Part shown: piece by piece, positions 52,973 through 60,637 of the stretch | Layout of the letters: every line of letters begins with the position of its first letter | Numbering within the stretch: position 1 is the stretch's first letter | NCBI GenBank assembly: GCA_035565775.1 | Contig: DATMRW010000030.1 | Location: forward strand, 372,001 to 436,000 | Length of the DNA stretch: 64,000 bases | Direction: 5' to 3' | DNA from: PRO6 sp035565775 | Lineage (GTDB): Bacteria > Pseudomonadota > Alphaproteobacteria > Rhizobiales > Xanthobacteraceae | Made by a program: the position numbers and the translations under genes | Notes under the pieces: generated by a model | Told to the model about the DNA's origin: nothing | What the model saw: the letters and a program-made list of their open reading frames with translations, nothing else | Database searches by the model: none

Positions 52973-54549
52973 GCGAACATTCCGTGCATGTACCAGTGCG
53001 GCTGCGCCGTTTCGCGCTCATAGAGCCCGTCACGATAGAGCCAGAAGCGCAGACCCGCCTCATCCTCGACGCGGAAATAATCGCGCGTCGGGCAATGCGC
53101 CTCATGCTGCCACCATTCCATCGCGATGCGCTCCGGCCCCTCGGCGCGGACCACGACATGCATCGCGCGCCGCCACTGAAAGCGCACCGGCGGGCCATCC
53201 GGCACCTGCGCGATCACCTGCAGCGGCTCGGGACGCTCCAATAGCCGCAGCGGCCGCCGCGGCGGCTCGGCCGCGATCCGCGCCGGCCATTCCGCCCGCA
53301 TCGCCTCGGCAAGGTAATGCTGCGCCGGCGCCTCGATCACCGCGCGCTCGGGGATATGGCTGCCATGCGTCAGATGAACCACCACGCGGCGGCCCCCGAG
53401 ACGCGCCGCGATCCGATCGATCAGCGCCGACACCTCGGCGCTGTCGTGCACATTGCGATCGAGGTCGTGCTGCACCTCCTCCATCGTCTCGGTGACGCTG
53501 GCGCACATCCGCACCAGATCGAAGCCGAAGCCGGGGTCGAGCGGATCGGCCAGCGACTCCAGCCGCTCGCGAAACAGGCGGATGATTGCCTCCGGCCTGG
53601 TGACCGGCTGCGCGGTGTTCACCGCGAGCAGGCGCACCACGCCATCGGTGCGGAAGAAGCCGACCTCGAAGCGCCGCGCGCCCTTGCCGTTCGTTTCCAT
53701 CGCCCCCGCCAATGTGGCAACCAGCGCATGCAGCACTGGGATGATCGCGTCATTGCTGGCAATCGGCTCGGCGAAGCGCTTTTCGGCGACATAGTCGGGC
53801 AGCGGCTTGCGCGGGGAGATCGGCGCATCCTGCTGCCCCAGCGCCTGCCGCAGCAGCGACGTGAAGTCCGCGCCGAAACGTGCGGTGATTTCCTGCGGTG
53901 CGCGGGCGGCGACATCGCCAATGGTTTTCAGCCCGGCGCGGCGTAGCCCGCGCGTGACGGCTTCGTCGCCGCCGAGCGCGAACACCGGCAGCGGCGCGAT
54001 CGCTCGCGCCTCGTCGCCGGTCGCGACGATCCGGCCGTGCTGCACCCGCGCCAGCGCCCGCGCGCAGACCGCGGTGCTGGCAATGCCCGCGCTGACGATG
54101 AAGCCCTGCCGCGCCAGCCCGGCGCAGGCCGCCTGCATCAAGGCCTTCTCGCCGCCGAACAGATGCGCGCAGCCGGTGATGTCGAGCAGCAGGCCATGGG
54201 GCGCGTCCAGCGCCACCAGCGGCGTGAAACGGTCGCACCAATCGGCAATCGCGTTCAAAAGCTCGGCATCGGCCGCAGGATCGGCATCATGCACCACAAG
54301 CTCGAGAGAGATCGCGCGGGCATTGGCGAGCGGCAGACCTGGCTCGAGCCCGAGAGCGGCCGCCGCGTCGTCGAGCGACGCGATCTGCATCGCATTGTTC
54401 AGCCGGGCGACAGTGATCCACGGCCGCCGCAAACGATTTTGGTCATCCGGCCCGCCGCCATGGCCGGACAGGCGTTTCAGCCGGTCGGTCGGCAATCGCG
54501 GCAGCCACAGGCTGAGGATGCGCCGCCGGTTCACGGAAGAGGCACTCAT
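52969..54549 (-). CDS. imuB: ImuB, inactive Y-family polymerase-like protein of the mutasome
   Basis: This 526-residue Y-family protein lacks polymerase catalytic residues: the palm Asp motif is replaced (e.g. LSLWLPRLPTDRL at the start; DITGCAHLFGGEKAL in place of the usual acidic site). It bridges the beta clamp and DnaE2. The gene starts inside the last 107 bases of imuA, in another frame, and its stop overlaps the dnaE2 start. Recognised by SADGVVRLLAVNTAQPVTRPEAI-like and LRFWLYRDGLYE motifs. Confidence 0.96.
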   Translation of the reverse strand: MSASSVNRRRILSLWLPRLPTDRLKRLSGHGGGPDDQNRLRRPWITVARLNNAMQIASLDDAAAALGLEPGLPLANARAISLELVVHDADPAADAELLNAIADWCDRFTPLVALDAPHGLLLDITGCAHLFGGEKALMQAACAGLARQGFIVSAGIASTAVCARALARVQHGRIVATGDEARAIAPLPVFALGGDEAVTRGLRRAGLKTIGDVAARAPQEITARFGADFTSLLRQALGQQDAPISPRKPLPDYVAEKRFAEPIASNDAIIPVLHALVATLAGAMETNGKGARRFEVGFFRTDGVVRLLAVNTAQPVTRPEAIIRLFRERLESLADPLDPGFGFDLVRMCASVTETMEEVQHDLDRNVHDSAEVSALIDRIAARLGGRRVVVHLTHGSHIPERAVIEAPAQHYLAEAMRAEWPARIAAEPPRRPLRLLERPEPLQVIAQVPDGPPVRFQWRRAMHVVVRAEGPERIAMEWWQHEAHCPTRDYFRVEDEAGLRFWLYRDGLYERETAQPHWYMHGMFA

Positions 54550-55231
54550 TACTATTCCATTCCATGATCCATCGTCCGGTCAGGCCATGACGATTACGAA
54601 CGAGTTCGACATCGAAGACCGGCGCTCCCCAGGGCAGCCAATCCGGCTGCGGCGGGGAAGGCGCGGCCCGCACCAGCCAGCGCGTCTCCGCCGTGCTCGC
54701 GGCCGGCTGTGCCGATAGCCGCAGCAACAGGCCGGTGACGCCGCCCTGCTGCGCGGCGAGCGTCAGCCTGCGCGACGCCACGAGATCGAGCGCGCGCACC
54801 TCGCCCCAGGTCTCCATCACCATTGCGCCGAGCGCATCGCAGGCGAGCGCATCGCCCGCCACGCGCAAGGCCGCCGCCGCATCGGCGGCGCGCACGACGA
54901 TCACCGCGCGCGGATCGAGGCCGAGTTCGGCAAGGCCGGACATCGACAGGCCGCCGGTCTCCAGCGCGGCAAAATCCTGTCGCACCCAGAGCAGCGGCCG
55001 CCGCCGCATCACCCGGCGGGCGACGGCCGCGACAAACCCCGTGGCGGCCGCGGTTTGCCGGCCCGCCTCCGCGAACACCTCGTGGATCGCCCCGCAGGCC
55101 AATCCTCCCTGAAGGGCCGCATCGACCTCCGCATGGCCGAGCGCCGCACGCGGCCGCGGCGACAGTCCGGCCTCCAGCCGACCGATGGCGCCGCGCAAAG
55201 TCGCAAGCATGGTTGTGCGCGCGCCGGTCAT
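54443..55231 (-). CDS. imuA: ImuA, RecA-like protein of SOS mutasome
   Basis: This 262-residue protein resembles RecA/SulA-type cores: ALGHAEVDAALQGGLACGAIHEV, FVAAVARRVMRRRPLLWV and GDALACDALGAMVMETWGE. The start ATG at 55231 has GAGGAG six bases upstream; the ATG at 55285 lies inside the LexA box and is rejected. It overlaps imuB by 107 bases. Role: works with ImuB and DnaE2 in SOS-induced mutagenesis. Confidence 0.93.
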   Translation of the reverse strand: MTGARTTMLATLRGAIGRLEAGLSPRPRAALGHAEVDAALQGGLACGAIHEVFAEAGRQTAAATGFVAAVARRVMRRRPLLWVRQDFAALETGGLSMSGLAELGLDPRAVIVVRAADAAAALRVAGDALACDALGAMVMETWGEVRALDLVASRRLTLAAQQGGVTGLLLRLSAQPAASTAETRWLVRAAPSPPQPDWLPWGAPVFDVELVRNRHGLTGRWIMEWNSNECLFREPAAHPQPVAAAIADRPAETPVRPWRRAG

Positions 55232-55279
55232 GCGTCGCTCCTCGGACAGGGCATGCTCCCATAAGGGCTCACGCCATTT

Positions 55280-55294
55280 GTTCATGATATGTTC
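55280..55294. promoter_or_regulatory. LexA (SOS) box upstream of imuA-imuB-dnaE2
   Basis: GTTC, seven bases (ATGATAT), GTTC: a perfect match to the alphaproteobacterial LexA site GTTC-N7-GTTC. It is 49 bases before the imuA start, in AT-rich DNA, so LexA would block the promoter until DNA damage. Confidence 0.9.
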
Positions 55295-55426
55295 TATATA
55301 ACTCCAACCATCCGGGAGGAGTCAACAAGGCTGTAAAATGATTTTTATCGCAATAATATCAATGGGATGAAAAAGGCGGACGCCACAATCCGCGCCCGCC
55401 TCCGTTCATTCCGCCATCCCACGCGC

Positions 55427-56599
55427 TCACGCCGCAAGCACCGTCTCCACCAGCCGCACCCAGTAAGAGGTGCCGTAGACGATAGCCCCGTCGTTGAAAT
55501 TATAGGACGGGTGGTGCAGCCCCGCGCTGTCGCCATTGCCGACAAAAATGAAAGCGCCCGGCCGCGCCTCCAGCATGTAGGAAAAGTCCTCGGCCCCCAT
55601 CAGCGGCGGAAAATCCACCTCCACATTGAGCTGCCCGGCGACCTCGCGGGCCACCTTCGTCGCCATTTCCGTCTGCTCGGGGTGATTGACCGTCACCGGA
55701 TAGCCGCGCTCGTAATCGATCGTAATGGTCGCGCCGGTCATTCGGGCAACGCCGTCGGCGATCTCATGGACGCGCTTTTCCACCGCGTCACGGATTTCCG
55801 CCTTCAGCGTGCGGACGGTGCCGGCAAGCTCCGCCGTCTGCGGAATGACGTTGAAGGCATTGCCCGCATGAAACTGACAGATCGACACCACCACCGATTC
55901 CAGCGGATCGACGTTGCGCGACACGATCGACTGCAGGGCGGTGATCAACTGCGAGCCGACGAGAATCGGGTCGATGCCCTTGTGCGGGGTCGCAGCATGG
56001 CCACCAACGCCGTCGATGCGAATCGTGATGTGATCGGTCGAGGCCATGATCGCCCCGGTGCGGATGCCGAACGAGCCGACCGGCATGCCGGGGCCGTTGT
56101 GCATGCCGAACACTTCCTCGATGCCGAATCGCTCCATCAGGCCGTCCTTGATCATGGCGGCGGCACCCGCGCCGCCCTCCTCGGCTGGCTGGAAAATGAC
56201 CACCGCCTCGCCGGCAAAATTCCGGGTCTCGGCGAGATAGCGCGCCGCCCCGAGCAGCATAGCGGTATGGCCGTCATGGCCGCAGGCGTGCATTTTGCCG
56301 AGAGTCTTGGATTTGTATGCCAGATCGTTGGCCTCGACGATGGGAAGCGCATCCATATCGGCACGCAAGCCGATCACCCGGACCCCGCCGTTGGCGGGCT
56401 TGCTGCCCCGGATGACGCCGACGACGCCGGTCTGTCCCAGCCCCGTCACAACCTCGTCGCAGCCGAACTCCCGCAGCCGCTCCGCCACGAAGGCCGCGGT
56501 GCCGTGGACATCATACATCAGCTCCGGATGGGCATGGAGGTGGTGCCGCCACCCCATGATTTCGGGCTGCAGGTCGGCCACGCGGTTGACGATGGGCAT
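55427..56599 (-). CDS. M20D amidohydrolase (hippurate hydrolase / N-acyl amino acid hydrolase-like)
   Basis: This 390-residue peptidase has HHLHAHPEL, LRADMDALPI, GKMHACGHDGHTAMLLGAA (the CGHDGH metal motif with Cys-His-Asp), EGGAGAAAM and a final HHPSYNFND. M20D enzymes hydrolyse N-acyl amino acids (HipO/AbgB-like). It contains the insertion domain of dimer type. Starts at 56599. Confidence 0.95.
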   Translation of the reverse strand: MPIVNRVADLQPEIMGWRHHLHAHPELMYDVHGTAAFVAERLREFGCDEVVTGLGQTGVVGVIRGSKPANGGVRVIGLRADMDALPIVEANDLAYKSKTLGKMHACGHDGHTAMLLGAARYLAETRNFAGEAVVIFQPAEEGGAGAAAMIKDGLMERFGIEEVFGMHNGPGMPVGSFGIRTGAIMASTDHITIRIDGVGGHAATPHKGIDPILVGSQLITALQSIVSRNVDPLESVVVSICQFHAGNAFNVIPQTAELAGTVRTLKAEIRDAVEKRVHEIADGVARMTGATITIDYERGYPVTVNHPEQTEMATKVAREVAGQLNVEVDFPPLMGAEDFSYMLEARPGAFIFVGNGDSAGLHHPSYNFNDGAIVYGTSYWVRLVETVLAA

Positions 56600-56786
56600 A
56601 GGCTATTCCCCGGCTGGACAAGTCACGTATTGATAAGACGAGCATATTTCTAGCATGGCAGGCCCATTCGCCCAAATGAGGAGCATTGCAGCGGCCGATA
56701 GGGACTGGACAGGCGCGCCCGCCGGTATCATCAAGAGACGTTGAACCGGCGTGAAGATCCGGCTGGGGGATGAGGGTGCAAGACCA

Positions 56787-58406
56787 ATGACAAAAAAGCT
56801 CGAGGGAGACTTCGACTACATCATCGCAGGCGCCGGGACCGCCGGGTGCATCATGGCCAACCGCCTCTCCGCCGATCCGCGCCGCCGCGTGCTGCTGCTG
56901 GAAGCCGGCGGCAACGACAACTGGATATGGTTTCACATCCCCGTCGGCTATCTATTCGCGATCGGCAATCCGCGCTCGGACTGGATGTTCAAGACCGAGC
57001 CGCAGCCCGGCCTCAACGGCCGCGCGCTGAGCTATCCGCGCGGCAAGGTGCTCGGCGGCTCCTCCGCTATCAACGCCATGATCTCGATGCGCGGCCAGGC
57101 GGCCGATTACAACCACTGGCGCCAGCTCGGCATGACCGGCTGGGGCTGGGATGATGTGAAGCCGGTGTTCAAGCGGCTCGAAGATCACTTCATGGGCGAA
57201 AGCGAGCTCCACGGCGTCGGCGGCGGCTGGCGCATCGAGGCTCCGCGCCTGTCCTGGGCCGTGCTTGATGCGGTGGCCGATGCCGCCGCCGAAATGGGCA
57301 TCCGCAGGGTCAACGATTTCAACACCGGCGACAACGAAGGCATCGGCTATTTCCACGTCAACCAGAAGCTGGGCCGGCGCTGGTCGGCGGCGCGCGGCTT
57401 CCTCAAGCCGGTGATGAACCGCCCCAACCTGCGGGTCGAGACGAACGTGCTGGTCGACAACCTGATCGTGGAAGACGGCCGCGCCGTCGGCATCCGCTTC
57501 AAGATCGGCGGCGAGGAGCATGAGGCCCGCACCAAGGGCGAGGTCATTCTGTGCGCTGGCTCGGTCGGCTCGCCGCTCATCCTGCAACGCTCAGGCATCG
57601 GCCCGGCCGAATGGCTCGGCGAGCACGGCATCGCGCCGGTCCTCGCCCGCGAGGGCGTCGGCCGCAACCTGCAGGACCATCTGCAGCAGCGCGCGATCTA
57701 CAAGGTCAACGGCGTGCGCACCCTCAACGAGACCTACTACTCGCTGACGCGCCGCGCCTGGATGGGCATCGACTACGCGCTGCGCCGGCGCGGCCCGCTG
57801 ACGATGGCGCCCTCCCAGCTCGGCATTTTTACCCGCTCCGATCCGCATCAGGAACGCGCCAACATCCAGTTTCACGTCCAGCCGCTGTCGCTCGACAAGT
57901 TCGGCGATCCGCTGCACCGCTTCCCGGCGATCACCATCAGCGCCTGCAATCTGCAGCCGACATCGCGCGGCACGATCAGGCTGCGCGACCGCGCGCCCGA
58001 ACAGGCGCCGATCATCTCGCCGGACTATCTGTCGACCGATGAAGACCGTCAGGTCGCCGCCGACGCCATTCGCGTCACCCGCAAGATGATGAAGCAGTCC
58101 GCGCTCGCCAAATTCAGGCCGGAAGAATATCTCCCCGGCCCCGCGGTCGGCGATGACGATGCCTCGCTGGCGAAGGCCGCGGGCGATATCGGCACCACGA
58201 TCTTTCATCCCGTCGGCACGGCGAAGATGGGCCTCGCCTCCGATCCCACCGCCGTCGTCGATGAGCGGCTTCGCGTCTATGGCATTGCGGGCCTGCGCGT
58301 CGTCGATGCGTCGGTGATGCCGACGATCACCTCGGGCAACACCAACACCCCGACGGCGATGATCGCCGACAAGGGCGCCGAAATGATTTTGGCCGACGCG
58401 CGGTAA
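56787..58406 (+). CDS. GMC-family FAD oxidoreductase (choline dehydrogenase-like)
   Basis: This 539-residue flavoenzyme has an N-terminal dinucleotide motif (DYIIAGAGTAGCIMANRLS), the GMC signatures YPRGKVLGGSSAINAMI and GSVGSPLILQRSGIGP, and the catalytic His in TIFHPVGTAKMG with Asn in SGNTNTPTAMIADKGAE. It oxidises an alcohol substrate. The start at ATG 56787 is chosen because FAD-binding begins close after. It is adjacent to hpnO-like gene but the link is unknown. Confidence 0.95.
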   Translation: MTKKLEGDFDYIIAGAGTAGCIMANRLSADPRRRVLLLEAGGNDNWIWFHIPVGYLFAIGNPRSDWMFKTEPQPGLNGRALSYPRGKVLGGSSAINAMISMRGQAADYNHWRQLGMTGWGWDDVKPVFKRLEDHFMGESELHGVGGGWRIEAPRLSWAVLDAVADAAAEMGIRRVNDFNTGDNEGIGYFHVNQKLGRRWSAARGFLKPVMNRPNLRVETNVLVDNLIVEDGRAVGIRFKIGGEEHEARTKGEVILCAGSVGSPLILQRSGIGPAEWLGEHGIAPVLAREGVGRNLQDHLQQRAIYKVNGVRTLNETYYSLTRRAWMGIDYALRRRGPLTMAPSQLGIFTRSDPHQERANIQFHVQPLSLDKFGDPLHRFPAITISACNLQPTSRGTIRLRDRAPEQAPIISPDYLSTDEDRQVAADAIRVTRKMMKQSALAKFRPEEYLPGPAVGDDDASLAKAAGDIGTTIFHPVGTAKMGLASDPTAVVDERLRVYGIAGLRVVDASVMPTITSGNTNTPTAMIADKGAEMILADAR

Positions 58407-58451
58407 AGCACGCCGGCCGAAGATTTTCGTTCTTTCAGACGGAAAGTCGAC

Positions 58452-59843
58452 TCAGGCCGACTTCCGCATCGCGTTGTCCATCAGCGTCTTGCCGAGCGAC
58501 CACACCGCGCCCGGCACCTTGTGGCTGGCGTCGATCACATCGTGCATCGAGGTGGTGATCCACCGGCAGTCGTCATCGTTGATGGTCAGCGGCGGCAGAA
58601 GCTTGACGGTGTGGCTGCCGTGCCCCGCCACCTGCGTCAGGATCTTGTGATCCTTGAACAACGGCACGGTGATGAGCTGGCAGAACAGCCCCTTGTTAGC
58701 GGACTCCAGAAGATTCCACGCCGCCTTCAGCTTCAACGACTTCGGCGGCCCGAATTCGACGCCGATCATCATGCCCTTGCCGCGAACGTCCTTGAGCAGC
58801 TCGAATTGCGGGATCATGGCCCGCAGCGAGGAAATTACCTCCTCGCCGCGCACCGCCGCATTCTCGATCAGCTTTTCATGCTCGATGACATCGAGGGTGG
58901 CGATGCCCGCCGTCATCGCCAGATCGTTCTTCGCAAAGGTCGAGCCGTGCACCACGGCGCGATCCATCCGGTTGAAGATCTTGTCGAAGATTGCCTTGCG
59001 GGTCAGCACGACGCCGACCGGCACGTGACCGCCGGACAGGGATTTTGCGAGCAGCACCATGTCCGGCTCGACATTCCAGTGCTCGACCGCAAGGAATTTG
59101 CCGGTCCGGCCCATGCCGGTCTGGATTTCATCGGCCACGAAAATCGTACCATAGCGCCGGCACAGCTCGGCCGCGCCGGGCAGAAACTCGTCGGTGGGCA
59201 TGTTCACGCCCTTGCCCTGGATCGGCTCGACGATGAAAGCCGCAACGTTGCGGCCCGCCAGCGCCTTTTCGAGCGCCTCAAGGTCATTGAAGGGGACCGA
59301 GGTGCAGCCCGGCAGCAGCGGCTCGAAACCGTTGCGGAAATTGGGATCGCCGGTCAGCGACAGCGATCCGTAGGTCAGGCCGTGATAGGCGTGGTTGCAA
59401 TAGACGATATCGGTCCGCCCGGTAGCGCAGCGTGCGAACTTGATCGCCGCCTCGGTGCATTCGGTGCCGGAATTGGCGAAAAACACCTTGTCTAGATACG
59501 GCATGTAGGCGAGCAGCCGCTCGGCGAGAATGCCGGCAAGCGTCGAGACGTCCATCTGCACCAGATTGGGCAAATGGGCGTCGAGAACGCTCTTCAGCGC
59601 ATCGCGCAGGACCGGATGATTTCGTCCGATCCCGAACACGCCGAACCCGCTCAGCAGATCGAGATAGCGGTCCCCCGCGCGGTCGAACAAATACTGTCCC
59701 TCGCCGCGCTGGAACCCGACATCATAGCCGATCGTTTTGAGAACTCGGACGAGTTGCTCATTGAGGTGGCGTGCGTGCATCGAGCTACGCTCCGCCTCCC
59801 GGCTCATAAACATCTCGGAAACGTCAAAATTTGGATATACCAT
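58452..59843 (-). CDS. hpnO: Class III aminotransferase, HpnO-like (aminobacteriohopanetriol synthesis)
   Basis: This 463-residue PLP enzyme has GFGVFGIGRNHPVLRDALK, NSGTECTEAAIKFAR, IVEPIQGKG, VADEIQTGMGRTG and LLAKSLSGGH, with the PLP Lys in the latter. Hopanoid HpnO proteins have this N-terminal layout, and hpnN and ispH stand 1.1-5 kb downstream on the other side. It would put the amino group on hopanoid side chains. Ordinary omega-aminotransferase is an alternative. Confidence 0.82.
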   Translation of the reverse strand: MVYPNFDVSEMFMSREAERSSMHARHLNEQLVRVLKTIGYDVGFQRGEGQYLFDRAGDRYLDLLSGFGVFGIGRNHPVLRDALKSVLDAHLPNLVQMDVSTLAGILAERLLAYMPYLDKVFFANSGTECTEAAIKFARCATGRTDIVYCNHAYHGLTYGSLSLTGDPNFRNGFEPLLPGCTSVPFNDLEALEKALAGRNVAAFIVEPIQGKGVNMPTDEFLPGAAELCRRYGTIFVADEIQTGMGRTGKFLAVEHWNVEPDMVLLAKSLSGGHVPVGVVLTRKAIFDKIFNRMDRAVVHGSTFAKNDLAMTAGIATLDVIEHEKLIENAAVRGEEVISSLRAMIPQFELLKDVRGKGMMIGVEFGPPKSLKLKAAWNLLESANKGLFCQLITVPLFKDHKILTQVAGHGSHTVKLLPPLTINDDDCRWITTSMHDVIDASHKVPGAVWSLGKTLMDNAMRKSA

Positions 59844-59941
59844 TGATCCAATACGACTGTTGGTGGGCTGCTCGTCAACCTAGATTTTGGACTGTCTGAA
59901 TTCGCCAGAACCGAAAACATGTTTTGAGCAAGGTATCAACA

Positions 59942-60637
59942 ATGTTGCACAGCCCGACCGGTTTTCTGAAGAGCCTGGTATGTTGCGGAGCACTTGTTAC
60001 ATCGGCCTCAATACCTGCACTCGCATCAGATGTGAGCGGAGACTGGAAGGTCAAGGAAGGCGTAGCAATAATCCGCATCGCCAATTGTGACGGCCGGGTC
60101 TGGGGCGCGGTGGTCTGGGAAAAAAGCCCCGGCGGCCGCGATACTGAGAACCCCGACAGGCAAAAGGTCAACCGCCCCACCCTGGGCATGCCGATCCTGC
60201 TCGACATGAAGCCCAATGCCAACGGCGATTGGGAAGGTTACGTCTATAACGCGAAAAACGGCAAGACCTACGAATCCAGGCTTCACCTTGCGAGCGCCAA
60301 TGCCCTGGAAATCGAGGGTTGTGTGCTCGGCTTCCTCTGCGGCGGCGAAACCTGGACGCGGGTGATCGACGCCAACCGCCCGCCCGGCGCACCGGTCGCC
60401 CTTGCCAACCCCACAGCAACGGACGCAACCAAGAACGTCGTGACAAAGGCTCCGCCGGCCGCAAAAACCCCGTCCGCCACCGCCAAGGCTCCGCCACCGG
60501 CGGGAGCGGCCCCCAAGGTTGCGACCAAGGGAGCCGGAGCCGCCAAGACCACCGGGTCCGCGCCAGCGCCGGCGACGCCGGAGGACCCGGTGGGCGATAT
60601 CTGCTTACTCCCTGACATCGCGCGGGGGCCCCATTAG
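59942..60637 (+). CDS. DUF2147 exported protein with Ala/Pro/Lys tail
   Basis: This 231-residue protein has a signal peptide (MLHSPTGFLKSLVCCGALV, cut near ASIPALASD) and the DUF2147 domain (SGDWKVKEGVAIIRIANCDGRVWGAVVWEKS, GCVLGFLCGGETWTRV). The remaining 80 residues are an Ala/Pro/Lys/Thr-rich extension. The ATG at 59942 is used; a TTG at 59924 adds six residues. It overlaps the end of hpnN by 33 bases in convergent orientation. Confidence 0.9.
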   Translation: MLHSPTGFLKSLVCCGALVTSASIPALASDVSGDWKVKEGVAIIRIANCDGRVWGAVVWEKSPGGRDTENPDRQKVNRPTLGMPILLDMKPNANGDWEGYVYNAKNGKTYESRLHLASANALEIEGCVLGFLCGGETWTRVIDANRPPGAPVALANPTATDATKNVVTKAPPAAKTPSATAKAPPPAGAAPKVATKGAGAAKTTGSAPAPATPEDPVGDICLLPDIARGPH

